The notes beneath the pieces were generated by a model. That model worked only from the letters and a program-made list of their open reading frames with translations. It was not told the origin of the DNA and made no database searches. From assembly GCF_016804325.1 (NCBI RefSeq), contig NZ_CP043627.1, positions 1,039,001-1,103,000 of the forward strand: a DNA stretch of 64,000 nucleotides, read 5' to 3'. The translations under genes and the position numbers were made by a program. How positions within the stretch are numbered: the first letter of the stretch is position 1; each line of letters starts with the position of its first letter. Below are positions 9,287 through 17,626 of this stretch, piece by piece. This stretch comes from Methylobacterium aquaticum. GTDB lineage: Bacteria; Pseudomonadota; Alphaproteobacteria; Rhizobiales; Beijerinckiaceae.

Positions 9287-10081
9287 TCACTGCACCAGGC
9301 GCGGTCCGCCGGTCTGCACCTTCTCGTTCTCGCCCAGGATGCCGAGGCGGCGGGCCACCTCGGTATAGGCCTCGATCAGGCCGCCGAGATCCTTGCGGAA
9401 CCGGTCCTTGTCGAGCTTGTCCTGGCTCTTGATGTCCCACAGGCGGCAGGAATCCGGGGAGATCTCGTCGGCGACGACGATGCGCATCATGTCGCCTTCC
9501 CAGAGCCGGCCGGTCTCCATCTTGAAGTCGACGAGGCGGATGCCGACGCCGAGGAAGAGACCCGACATGAAGTCGTTGACCCGGATGGCCAGCGCCATGA
9601 TGTCGTCGATCTCCTGCGGCGTCGCCCAGCCGAAGGCGGTGATGTGCTCCTCCGACACCATCGGGTCGTTGAGCTGGTCGTTCTTGTAGTAGAACTCGAT
9701 GATCGAGCGCGGGAGCTGGGTGCCCTCCTCCAGGCCGAGCCGCGTCGCCAGCGAGCCCGCCGCCACGTTGCGCACCACCACCTCGAGCGGGATGATCTCG
9801 ACCTCGCGGATCAGCTGCTCGCGCATGTTCAGCCGGCGGATGAAGTGCGTCGGCACGCCGATGTCGTTGAGGTGCTGGAACACGAACTCGGAGATCCGGT
9901 TGTTCAGCACGCCCTTGCCGTCGATCACCTCGTGCTTCTTGGCGTTGAAGGCGGTCGCGTCGTCCTTGAAATGCTGGATGAGCGTGCCGGGCTCGGGACC
10001 CTCGTAGAGGACCTTCGCCTTGCCCTCGTAGATGCGACGGCGGCGGTTCATAGGCGTGTACCGTGGTTTGAGGAAGTCCAT
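9287..10081 (-). CDS. purC: Phosphoribosylaminoimidazole-succinocarboxamide synthase
   Basis: SAICAR synthetase joins CAIR and aspartate with ATP in de novo purine synthesis. The family pattern is clear: [15 protein letters not shown] at the N-terminus, [13 protein letters not shown], the ligand stretch [10 protein letters not shown] and [12 protein letters not shown]. The length is 264 residues from the ATG at 10081. A second in-frame ATG at 10051 (MNRRRR) gives 254 residues, closer to the usual bacterial start, and neither has a convincing ribosome site. It is a single gene flanked by unrelated genes. Confidence 0.95.
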   Translation of the reverse strand: MDFLKPRYTPMNRRRRIYEGKAKVLYEGPEPGTLIQHFKDDATAFNAKKHEVIDGKGVLNNRISEFVFQHLNDIGVPTHFIRRLNMREQLIREVEIIPLEVVVRNVAAGSLATRLGLEEGTQLPRSIIEFYYKNDQLNDPMVSEEHITAFGWATPQEIDDIMALAIRVNDFMSGLFLGVGIRLVDFKMETGRLWEGDMMRIVVADEISPDSCRLWDIKSQDKLDKDRFRKDLGGLIEAYTEVARRLGILGENEKVQTGGPRLVQ

Positions 10082-10440
10082 GGGGCCGAGGCTCCTGACG
10101 ACGTGTGGGACCCGCGGCGCGGACGACCTCCGAGACGAGGAGGCCGGGCCGGGGGACGCGTCGCTCCGGGCGTCCCGGCGGCCGGGGGCAAATTACCCGA
10201 ACCGCGAAGGCAGCACAACGCGTTAGCCTGTGCGCCGGGGAGAGCCCGGACGCCGCTGCGATGGATTGCGGTTGGTGGTCGCGCCGATATGCGCATCGGG
10301 CGCCGATGGTGCAAGCGTGGCGGGAGGGGGCGCCATGTCGCGGGCGAGGGCGTCTCCGCCTCGACGGCGCTCCCTCGCCTGACCTAAGCTTGCGGCCACG
10401 AGCCGCGCGGGAACCGGCGGCCGATCCGGGAGGGATCACG
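10082..10440. other. Intergenic region between divergent purC and the aldolase gene
   Basis: It contains the divergent promoter regions. I see no conserved operator, riboswitch or small gene in it. Confidence 0.5.
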
Positions 10441-11238
10441 ATGGCGGAACGAGCGATGGCGGAACGGGGCGGCGCGGTGGCTGCGCTGGCGGCGCGGTTC
10501 CGCGAGGGCAAGCCGCTGATCACCGCCTGGTGCGGGATCCCCGAGCCCTCGGTCGCGGGGCTGCTCGCCGCGGAAGGCTTCGACACCGTGACGCTCGACA
10601 TGCAGCACGGCGCCCACGACTTCGACAGCATCAGCCGCACCGTCGCCCTCGTCGCGGCCCGCGGCAAGCCGACCCTCGCACGGGTGCCGGTCGGCGGCTT
10701 CGCCACCGTGTCGCGCCTGCTCGATGCCGGCATCTCGGGCATCATCGCCCCGATGGTCAACACCGTGGAGGATGCCCGCCGCTTCGCGGCCCTGGCCAAG
10801 TACCCGCCGCTCGGCGAGCGCAGCTGGGGCCCGGCCCCGGCCCTGATGCTGTCGGGCCTTTCCCCCGAGACCTACCTGAAGGAGGCCAACGGCTTCTGCC
10901 AGACGCTCGCGATGATCGAGACCAGGGAGGCGCTCGCCGTCCTCGACGACATCCTGGCGGTGGACGGGATCGACGGCATCTTCATCGGCCCCTCCGACCT
11001 CTCGATCGCGCTCTCCAACGGCGCCGGCCTCGATCCCGACGGCGCGGCGGTGCGCGACGCGCTCAAGCACGCCATGGCGCGCACCCGGGCGGCGGGGAAG
11101 CGGATCGGCATCTATTCCCTGTCCGGCCCGCGCACCCGCGAGCTGATCGCCGAGGGCTTCGACCTGATCGCGCTCTCGGGCGACGGCGCCCTGCTGCGGG
11201 CCGGCGCCGCGGCGGCGCTGAAGGAGGCGCGTGGTTAG
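10441..11238 (+). CDS. HpcH/HpaI family aldolase
   Basis: The 265-residue class II (metal-dependent) pyruvate aldolase-type protein has the family signatures TVTLDMQHGAHDF, an SGIIAPMVNT strand, the metal-binding glutamate in MIETREAL, and IFIGPSDLS. Relatives cleave 2-keto-4-hydroxy acids to pyruvate and an aldehyde. The true substrate is not predictable. The ATG has a GGAGGG ribosome site about 8 bases upstream. Its stop codon overlaps the stop codon of the convergent esterase by three to four bases. Confidence 0.88.
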   Translation: MAERAMAERGGAVAALAARFREGKPLITAWCGIPEPSVAGLLAAEGFDTVTLDMQHGAHDFDSISRTVALVAARGKPTLARVPVGGFATVSRLLDAGISGIIAPMVNTVEDARRFAALAKYPPLGERSWGPAPALMLSGLSPETYLKEANGFCQTLAMIETREALAVLDDILAVDGIDGIFIGPSDLSIALSNGAGLDPDGAAVRDALKHAMARTRAAGKRIGIYSLSGPRTRELIAEGFDLIALSGDGALLRAGAAAALKEARG

Positions 11239-11914
11239 ACGCGCCCCGCCGCCCGCCTGAAGCCGGCGGCGAGGAACTGGCCGGCATGGTGCAGGGCGCC
11301 GTCGTCGATGCCGTGGCCGATCCCGGCGGAGAGGTGCCACTCCGCCGGCACGTCCGCCGCCGCGAGCGCCTCGGCCGAGAGGAACAGCGCGTCGACCGGG
11401 ATCACCTCGTCCTGGTCGCCATGGGCGAGCAGGATCGGCGGCACCGCCCTGACCTGCGGCTTCAGGCTTTCGGGACCCTGGCCCTCCTCCATCACCAGCA
11501 TGCCGGACAGGCCGACCACCGCCGCCAGGGGGCGGAGCGGCGCAAGGAGACGTGCAGGGCCATCATGCAGCCCTGGCTGAACCCCACGAGGGCGAGCTGG
11601 TGGGGGCCCAGCCCCGAAGCCGCGAGTTCCGCATCCAGGAAGGCGTTCAGCGTCGGGCCGGCCCGGTTCACGCCGCGCCAGCGCTCGTGCGGATCGCGGA
11701 AGGTGAGAGAGAACCATTGCCGGCCGAAGCCCTGGATGCAGGGCTCGGGCGCGTGCGGCGCCACGAAGGCGGCGTCGGGCAGGAGCGGCTGCCATTCCTG
11801 GGCGAGGTCGATCAGGTCGTTGCCGTCGGCGCCGAAGCCGTGCAGCAGGACGACGAGCTGGCGCGGTCGGGCGCCCGAGCGGGGCATCAGGCGCGGGCCG
11901 GTGAGGATCGGCAT
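11235..11914 (-). pseudogene. Phospholipase/carboxylesterase (alpha/beta hydrolase), frameshifted
   Basis: Two frames together spell one complete small carboxylesterase of about 226 residues. The first part starts at 11914 (MPILTGPRL) and carries VVLLHGFGADGND and the nucleophile elbow GFSQGC. The second frame continues with VVGLSGML, then the catalytic aspartate stretch LAHGDQDEVIPV and the histidine in GIGHGID. The frame breaks near 11530, beside a run of five G/C bases. The total length is one base short of a multiple of three, so restoring one base there rejoins the frames. An assembly error is more likely than true loss. Confidence 0.8.
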
Positions 11915-11937
11915 CGGGTCTCGGGCTCCGTTCGATT

Positions 11938-12639
11938 CTAGGGGGAGAGCGGCGCGCCATCGCGCGCCTTGGCCACCCGGTAATAGGCCCACAGCACCTT
12001 GGCGGCGACCCCGCGCCACGGGCGCCACGCCTCGGCCCGCACGATCAGGGCGGCGGCTGTCGGCCGGGTCTCCAGCCCGTCGGCGAGGCGGGCCGCCTCC
12101 TGGAGGGCGAGGTCGCCGCCCGGGAAGGCGTCGGGATGGCCGAGGCAGAACAGCAGGTAGACGTCGGCCGTCCACGGCCCGATGCCATGCACCGCCACCA
12201 TCAGCCGGTGGGCCTCGTCGGCCGGGAGCGCATGCAGGGAATCGAGGGGCAGGGCGCCGCCGATGACCGCGTCCGCCGCCGCCCGCAGGGTGCGGATCTT
12301 CGGTGCCGACAGGCCGGCCCCGCGCAAGGTCTCGTCCGGGGCAGCCGTCAGGGTCTCGGCGGTGAGGTCCGGCAGGCAGGCCGTCAGGCGGCCCCAGATC
12401 GCCGAGGCGGCGGCGGTGGAGATCTGCTGTCCGACCACGATGCCGGCAAGACCCTCGAAGCCGGGCGGCCGTTTGCGCAACACCGGCTGCGCGCCTTGTG
12501 TCACCAGTCGCGCCATCACCGGATCGAGGGCCGCCAGCGCTGCCGTGCCCTCGCGCAGGGCACGTTCCGAATCCAGCAGCACCCCGGTGACGGCGGAGCC
12601 CGGCGGGATTATGGCGTGAGAAGCTTTCTTCGTCCGCAT
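11938..12639 (-). CDS. DNA-3-methyladenine glycosylase II (AlkA-type)
   Basis: The 233-residue HhH-GPD base excision repair glycosylase removes alkylated purines from DNA. The helix-hairpin-helix reads VHGIGPWTADVYLL, and the catalytic aspartate lies in FPGGDLALQ. The stretch GIVVGQQIST is also typical. It lacks the N-terminal AlkA domain of E. coli and resembles the short alphaproteobacterial form. The chosen ATG at 12639 stands only 6 bases from the start codon of the divergent gluQ. A downstream start such as the GTG before LLDSERAL cannot be excluded. Confidence 0.85.
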   Translation of the reverse strand: MRTKKASHAIIPPGSAVTGVLLDSERALREGTAALAALDPVMARLVTQGAQPVLRKRPPGFEGLAGIVVGQQISTAAASAIWGRLTACLPDLTAETLTAAPDETLRGAGLSAPKIRTLRAAADAVIGGALPLDSLHALPADEAHRLMVAVHGIGPWTADVYLLFCLGHPDAFPGGDLALQEAARLADGLETRPTAAALIVRAEAWRPWRGVAAKVLWAYYRVAKARDGAPLSP

Positions 12640-12645
12640 GCCGCC

Positions 12646-13497
12646 GTGCCGTCTCCCCGCCTGCGCTTCGCCCCGAGCCCGAACGGGCGCCTGCATCTCG
12701 GCCACGCCTATTCGGCCCTCCTCAACGCGACCATCGCCCGCGCGCTGCACGGCGAAGTCCTGCTGCGCATCGAGGACATCGACCCGCTCCGCTGCCGGCC
12801 CGAGCTGGCGGACGCCGTGATCGACGACCTCGCCTGGCTCGGGCTGACGTTCCCGGAGCCGGTCTGGCGCCAGTCGGCCCGGATGTCCACCTACCGCGCC
12901 GCCCTGGAGTCGTTGCGGGAGCGGGGCCTGATCTATCCCTGCACCTGCACCCGACGGGAGATCCAGGCGGCGTCCGGCGCCGCCCGCGACCCGGACGGAG
13001 CGCCGCTCTATCCCGGTACCTGCCGCGGCAAGCCGGTGCCGGAGGCGCCCCATGCCTGGCGCCTCGACATCGGGCGGGCGCTCGCACGCTGCCCCGGGCC
13101 CCATGCCTACACGGCCTTCGCGCCGGGCGAGCCCGACACGGTCCGCACCGCCGAGCCGGCGCGGTGGGGCGATGCGGTCCTCGGCCGCAAGGACGTGCCG
13201 ACGAGCTATCACCTCGCCGTGGTGCTCGACGACGCCGCGCAAGGGATCACCCACGTCGTCCGCGGCCAGGACTTGGAGGCCGCCACCGACCTCCACGTCC
13301 TGCTCCAGCGTCTGCTCGGCCTGCCGACCCCGCGCTACCATCACCACGGGCTGATCCGCGACGCGGAGGGGGAGAAGCTGTCGAAGAGCCTGCGCTCCGA
13401 GGCGCTGGCGGCGTTGCGCGGGCGCGGGGTGAGCCCGCAGGAGGTGCGGGCGCGGCTCGGCTTCCCCGGCGGGGACACCGTGGGCACCGAGCCGTGA
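12646..13497 (+). CDS. gluQ: Glutamyl-Q tRNA(Asp) synthetase
   Basis: The 283-residue protein is a class I glutamyl-tRNA synthetase catalytic core without an anticodon-binding domain. This is the hallmark of GluQ, which attaches glutamate to queuosine in tRNA(Asp). The HIGH-type motif is SPNGRLHLGHAYSAL, the zinc site includes CTCTRRE and YPGTCRG, and the KMSKS-type motif is EKLSKSL. I assigned the GTG at 12646 because the conserved RLRFAPSPNG follows within a few residues, but no clear ribosome site precedes it. The gene is divergent from alkA with almost no spacer. Confidence 0.9.
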   Translation: MPSPRLRFAPSPNGRLHLGHAYSALLNATIARALHGEVLLRIEDIDPLRCRPELADAVIDDLAWLGLTFPEPVWRQSARMSTYRAALESLRERGLIYPCTCTRREIQAASGAARDPDGAPLYPGTCRGKPVPEAPHAWRLDIGRALARCPGPHAYTAFAPGEPDTVRTAEPARWGDAVLGRKDVPTSYHLAVVLDDAAQGITHVVRGQDLEAATDLHVLLQRLLGLPTPRYHHHGLIRDAEGEKLSKSLRSEALAALRGRGVSPQEVRARLGFPGGDTVGTEP

Positions 13498-13717
13498 TCC
13501 GGCTTCCGCTCGACCTGTCCGGGCAAGGCACGGTCCGATGGACCGGGAGGGCCGGCCGCGCGACGCGTGGGCTGCGCGCCCGACTGACGGCGGCCGAGGA
13601 GCGGGAGATCGCCGCCGGGCTTGCCCACAACCCGGTGCCGGGTGACGACTTGGCGTTCCGCGTCAGGACCTGGTTTCCCGCGTGCGGACTTGGCGGCGGA
13701 CGCTCGATGCCATCGCC

Positions 13718-15169
13718 CTACTGGACGAGGCGGGCGACCTTCAGCGCCTGGTCGAACATCGCGGCCAAGGCGGCGTTGATCTGGTCCGGACCGTCGGCGG
13801 TCCAGAAGTTCCCCGGCGACGCGCAGGATTGAAGCGGCGTCGCCAGCGTCGGGCTGAAGCCGTTGACTCGGTTGTTCTCCCAGGCGACGCCGCCGCCCTT
13901 GTCGACGAAGCTGATCTGATTGTAGGGAATGTAGAGGATCGAGACGGTCGCGCCCGCGGCCTTCAGGGCGTCGCAGTTCTTGTAGTCGATCTGCGACGGC
14001 TGCGAGCCATCCCACCAGGCATTCGCATAGCCCGGAAACTTCGAGGGATTGCCCGGATAGGCATACTTGCCGTTACTCGACGTGAAGAAGTGCTGACCGT
14101 TCTGCATCCCGTCGGTGATGAGGAACACGAAAGGCTTGCGGCTCGCGCTGCTGGAACCGTCCCCGAAGCCGTTGAGGCCGACGATCCCCTTCATCTGCGG
14201 GAAGGCGACCTCGAAATGGGTGCCGCCCGAGCCGGTGCCGGTGGTCGGATCGCCCGGGGAGTAGAGCTGCGTGGCCCCGGTATCGAGGAGATTGGTGAAG
14301 GCGAGCGGCCAGGGACTCGCGCACTGGGCCGTCGTCTTCAGGCTGCCGAGGTCGCCGGAGAGCGCCGCGAGCGTCGCCAGCTGGTTGACGAACGGATAGA
14401 AGCCGATCCGGTACTGGTTCGTCACGGCTTGGTTCGAGGCTCGCTGGAGCAGCGCGCAGACGGCGTTGTTCACCGCGTCCGATCGCAGCTGGATCTTGCC
14501 CGCCGCCAGGCCCCAGCCGGTATTGCCGGGGAAATGGCAGGCGAACTGGCATCCCTGCTGGTAATCGGAATACATGTCGTAGTTGACGCTGGCGAGCTGG
14601 GTCATGCCGGTCGGGGTCGCGGGCAGGCCCATCGATCCCGAGACGTCGACCATCAGGTAGAAGTCGAGATAGCTCGGCAGGTCGACCGACGCGGTCGCGG
14701 TGTTGGTCATCGTCGTGGTCGGAACCAGGAAAATCTTGGAGAAGCTGTTGTTGATCGTTGCCGTATAGGTGATCGACGCGGTGATCGTCAGTCCGTTGGC
14801 CGAGGACGAGACCTGCGGCGTCTGCATCGTCACGGTGGCGAGGGGCACGTTGCCGGCATTGACGTTGAAGGTGTTGACGGCCTGTTTCGAGCCCGCGGCG
14901 AGGGCGGCAGCCATCATGCCGCTCTCGCCCGAATGGGCGGCGGCGTAGGCCTTGGCGGTCACGACCGCGGCGAGCGCCGCCGCGTCCGCGGCCCGGTCGA
15001 GCCGCGTCCGGTCCGTGATGGCGATGCCGTAATCGACCGCGAGCCCGACGAGGCCGATCAGCGGGATCAGGCTGAGACCGAACAGGATGGCGATGCCGCC
15101 GTCGCGGGCGCGGGCCAGGGATGCCGCCGCGGCGGTGAACCGGGACGCGCAGTTCAGAAGCCGGGACAT
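13718..15169 (-). CDS. TadG-like pilus assembly protein with von Willebrand factor A domain
   Basis: The 483-residue protein starts with a TadE/TadG-type segment (DGGIAILFGLSLIPLIGLVG) that serves as a membrane anchor and probable prepilin-like helix. After the conserved DRTRLDRAADAAALAA stretch comes an extracytoplasmic region with a VWA domain. Its metal-binding DVSGSMG begins near residue 175, followed by FLITDGMQNG. Such proteins belong to the Tad/Flp pilus system. The gene is last of three Tad-type genes and overlaps the preceding one by 16 bases. No secretion ATPase or Flp pilin gene is in the window, so this is an outlying set. Confidence 0.85.
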   Translation of the reverse strand: MSRLLNCASRFTAAAASLARARDGGIAILFGLSLIPLIGLVGLAVDYGIAITDRTRLDRAADAAALAAVVTAKAYAAAHSGESGMMAAALAAGSKQAVNTFNVNAGNVPLATVTMQTPQVSSSANGLTITASITYTATINNSFSKIFLVPTTTMTNTATASVDLPSYLDFYLMVDVSGSMGLPATPTGMTQLASVNYDMYSDYQQGCQFACHFPGNTGWGLAAGKIQLRSDAVNNAVCALLQRASNQAVTNQYRIGFYPFVNQLATLAALSGDLGSLKTTAQCASPWPLAFTNLLDTGATQLYSPGDPTTGTGSGGTHFEVAFPQMKGIVGLNGFGDGSSSASRKPFVFLITDGMQNGQHFFTSSNGKYAYPGNPSKFPGYANAWWDGSQPSQIDYKNCDALKAAGATVSILYIPYNQISFVDKGGGVAWENNRVNGFSPTLATPLQSCASPGNFWTADGPDQINAALAAMFDQALKVARLVQ

Positions 15170-15884
15170 TTCGTGGCGATTCCGTCGTTGCCGGTCGTGT
15201 CGAAAGTGATGAGCGAGGCGTAGCGCGGCTGGATGTAGGCCGAGCGGGCGATCCGCAGCGAGGGGAGGTAGCCGGCCCGAAGGTCGGGTTGAACGTGAAC
15301 ACCACGTCGATCACCACCATCGAGGCCGGGCCGAAGAGGGAGCGCGGCAGCGTCTGCGGAGTCGGAGCCGCGGTGTTCGAGGCCGCAACCTGCGCGATGC
15401 CGCAGGGCCGGTAGGCCGGCCCGCCCGACGGCTGCGTCGTGCCCGTGCTGGTCCAGACCACGTCGGCGCGGTAGCAGGCGGACAGGTCGCTGCTGTCGCT
15501 GCAGGACGTCGCCACCTGCGTGAACTGGATGCTGGCATAGTTGATGGTGACGACCTGCCACCAGGACTTGCCCTGCCGCCGGCCCTCGCTCATCAGGTAC
15601 GGAAACAGCACGAGGGCCGAATCGTAACTGAAATGCAGGTCACCCGCATTGACGGTGGCGACGCTCGTGCTGCCGTTGCTCGGCGGCGTGGTCTGCGAGA
15701 TCATCTGGCTGATCGATTCCACCACCAGCTCGACCTTGCGCACCGCGTTGATGTAGGCGACGAGCTGGATGCCCCCGAGCATGAACACCAGGAGCACGGG
15801 CAGGATCAGTGCGAGCTCGATCGCGGCGAGCCCGTCATCGGCGGCACGGAAGCGCCGGAGCCGGAGCCTGAGACCGGCGCGCAT
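15154..15884 (-). pseudogene. TadE-like pseudopilin, frameshifted near its 3' end
   Basis: The first frame starts MRAGLRLRL and has the TadE signature DGLAAIELALILPVLLVFMLGG. It runs to TFNPTFG. The matching C-terminus (AGYLPSLRIARSAYIQPRYA, ending KCPGF) is in another frame, with the switch near 15280. The summed length is one base short of a multiple of three. Inserting one C in the TTCGG stretch would restore TFRAGYL. The start codon overlaps the TadE stop as TGATG, so the three genes are translationally coupled. Confidence 0.8.
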
Positions 15885-16420
15885 CAGTATCGCTCGACGC
15901 GGAAGGCGGCGGTCGAGATCATCAGGTAGGCCGGCTTGCCCTTGTAGGTCGCCGTGGTGGCGATCAGGTCGGCCACGACGGACGGCAGGAAGGTGACCGG
16001 GTAGATCACCTGCAGATACTGGTACTGCCCCTGCGTGCCGAGGGTGAACTGGCCGCTTCCCGGCGTCAGGGGCGGGATCGCGAGGCCGCTCTGGTCGGCC
16101 TTGACGTAGGCGTAGTAACTCCCGGTCACGACGTACAGGTTGACGATGATGTCGTCGCAGGAGATCGTCGACGGCAGGGTCGCGCACAACGTCTGGGTGA
16201 AGGTGGCCAGCGTCGGCGGCGGATTCATCTTCTGGGAATTGCCGACGATGATGTCGCGTGCGGCTTTCTCGACCGCGAAATCGAGCCTCTGGCCGAAATA
16301 GAGAATCTGGGCGACGGCCAACGTGAACAGCAGGGCCACGATGAACATCAGGCCTACCAGGGCGAACTCGACGGTGGTCGATCCCTTGTCTTCACGGAGG
16401 AGGCGAAGCGTGTGCCGCAT
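15884..16420 (-). CDS. TadE/TadG family pseudopilin
   Basis: The 178-residue protein has the TadE signature KGSTTVEFALVGLMFIVALL. Its prepilin-like glutamate and hydrophobic helix would be processed and inserted in the inner membrane. The rest is a small extracytoplasmic domain with two cysteines that could form a disulfide. It is the first gene of the three-gene Tad-type operon on the minus strand and has no recognised promoter motif upstream. Confidence 0.85.
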   Translation of the reverse strand: MRHTLRLLREDKGSTTVEFALVGLMFIVALLFTLAVAQILYFGQRLDFAVEKAARDIIVGNSQKMNPPPTLATFTQTLCATLPSTISCDDIIVNLYVVTGSYYAYVKADQSGLAIPPLTPGSGQFTLGTQGQYQYLQVIYPVTFLPSVVADLIATTATYKGKPAYLMISTAAFRVERY

Positions 16421-16670
16421 GCCGCTAGCCCTAGGGCAAGCAAGTTAAGATCGCGGTAATCGGATCTCGGAGAGTCCGGGACTCGGACCGTCGGACGCGA
16501 TGCCCGGACCGGTTACCCACAGACCCGGCCCCGGCGGCGAGGTCCTCCGCCGATGGGCGCGCCCGCCCGGCGCTTGCGGGCGTATCATACGACTTCCGAT
16601 TGATCGCTTCGCGATGCGGAAATCGGCTTCGCTCAAACCAGTGAAGCCTACGGCTTCGCCGCGCGGGCTC

Positions 16671-16712
16671 GTGATACGAAGTCCGGAAGTGATCGTCCGG
16701 ACTTCGTATCAC
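16671..16712. terminator. Perfect 17-bp stem-loop overlapping a stop codon
   Basis: Arms 16671-16687 (GTGATACGAAGTCCGGA) and 16696-16712 are exact inverted repeats around an 8-base loop. The right arm contains the stop codon of the secreted protein gene on the minus strand. It probably ends transcription or protects the mRNA 3' end. No U-tract is present. A related sequence (ATCATACGACTTCCG) occurs at about 16583-16600, which suggests a repeat family. Confidence 0.65.
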
Positions 16713-17626
16713 GGATCCTTGGCGATCGCCTCGATGTCCCGGTCGACGCCGCTCTCGACCTTGAAGTCCTGGGTGTAGACCTTGCCGTCGTGGCGGGCGA
16801 TGAGCTGGTACTCGCCTTCCGCCAGCGTCACCTGCGGAAAGGCGCCGATCGCCTCGCGGATCGTGTCGCCGCCCGGCGTCAGCACGCTGAAGGCGGTCCC
16901 CGCGAAGGCCTCGGTGCCGGGGGAGGCGACGAGCTTCAGCGTCACGGTGGCGGCGCGGTGGTTGAGGGTCGCGTCGGTGAGACGCCCGTTCTCCACCTTC
17001 AGGTCGGCGCGCTGGATCGCGTTGGAATCGCCCCAGGTCGAGACGACGTGGTAGGTGCCCTCGGGCAGGCGCACCACCTCGCCGGCCTTGACGCCGTCGC
17101 GGACGAGCCGCCCCTCCGGGTTGTTGCCGATCGGCACGAAGACCGCGAAGGCGAGCTGGCCCGGGGCGATCTTCGCCTCGCCGACCGCGCCGGCGAGGCG
17201 CAACGCCCCGGCATTGACGGTGAGCTGGTCGCTCGCCGCCCCGGAATTCAGGGTCACCCGCTTCGAGGTGCTGACGAAGCCGTAGGTGACGTTGGCCAGA
17301 TAGGTCCCCGGCGGCAGCCGGAAGGTCGGCTGCGCCTCCTCGGAGCGGGCCAGCACCACGGGCTTGCCGCCCTCCGGCCGGTCCTCGTAGATCCGCCAGG
17401 TCAGGCCGCCGCGCAGGGGCTTGGCCTCGCTGGTCAGCACCGCCCGCAGGGACAGGCTGGCCTCGGCGGGGGCCGGCGCCGGGGGCGGGCCCTGCGTCAC
17501 GCCCTGCGGCGCGGCGCCCGTGAGGGGGGCCGGTGCCTGCGCCAGGGCCGGGAGGTGTCCCAGCGCTGGGCTTGCCGCGAGCGCGAGCGCGAGCGCCTTA
17601 CCGTACCGCCGTCTCGCCCGCGTCAT
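16709..17626 (-). CDS. Secreted protein with repeated beta-sandwich-like modules, function unknown
   Basis: The 305-residue protein has a signal peptide (ALALALAASPALGHLPALAQA) and a proline/alanine linker. Several modules follow, each with a GxY turn: LPPGTYLANVTYG, LPEGTYHVVSTWG and LAEGEYQLIARHDG. The layout resembles PEGA or carboxypeptidase-regulatory-like domains and suggests a periplasmic binding or structural role. I cannot name the family. The start overlaps the 3' end of the YfhO-like gene by 29 bases, so the two are co-transcribed. The stop codon lies inside a perfect hairpin. Confidence 0.7.
   Translation of the reverse strand: MTRARRRYGKALALALAASPALGHLPALAQAPAPLTGAAPQGVTQGPPPAPAPAEASLSLRAVLTSEAKPLRGGLTWRIYEDRPEGGKPVVLARSEEAQPTFRLPPGTYLANVTYGFVSTSKRVTLNSGAASDQLTVNAGALRLAGAVGEAKIAPGQLAFAVFVPIGNNPEGRLVRDGVKAGEVVRLPEGTYHVVSTWGDSNAIQRADLKVENGRLTDATLNHRAATVTLKLVASPGTEAFAGTAFSVLTPGGDTIREAIGAFPQVTLAEGEYQLIARHDGKVYTQDFKVESGVDRDIEAIAKDP

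Noticed and set aside
13494..13832. A GTG-started frame overlapping the gluQ stop (VIRLPLDLSGQG...)
   Set aside because: The first 60 residues look somewhat protein-like, but the frame runs into the 3' end of tadG on the other strand, has no ribosome site and matches no family I know.
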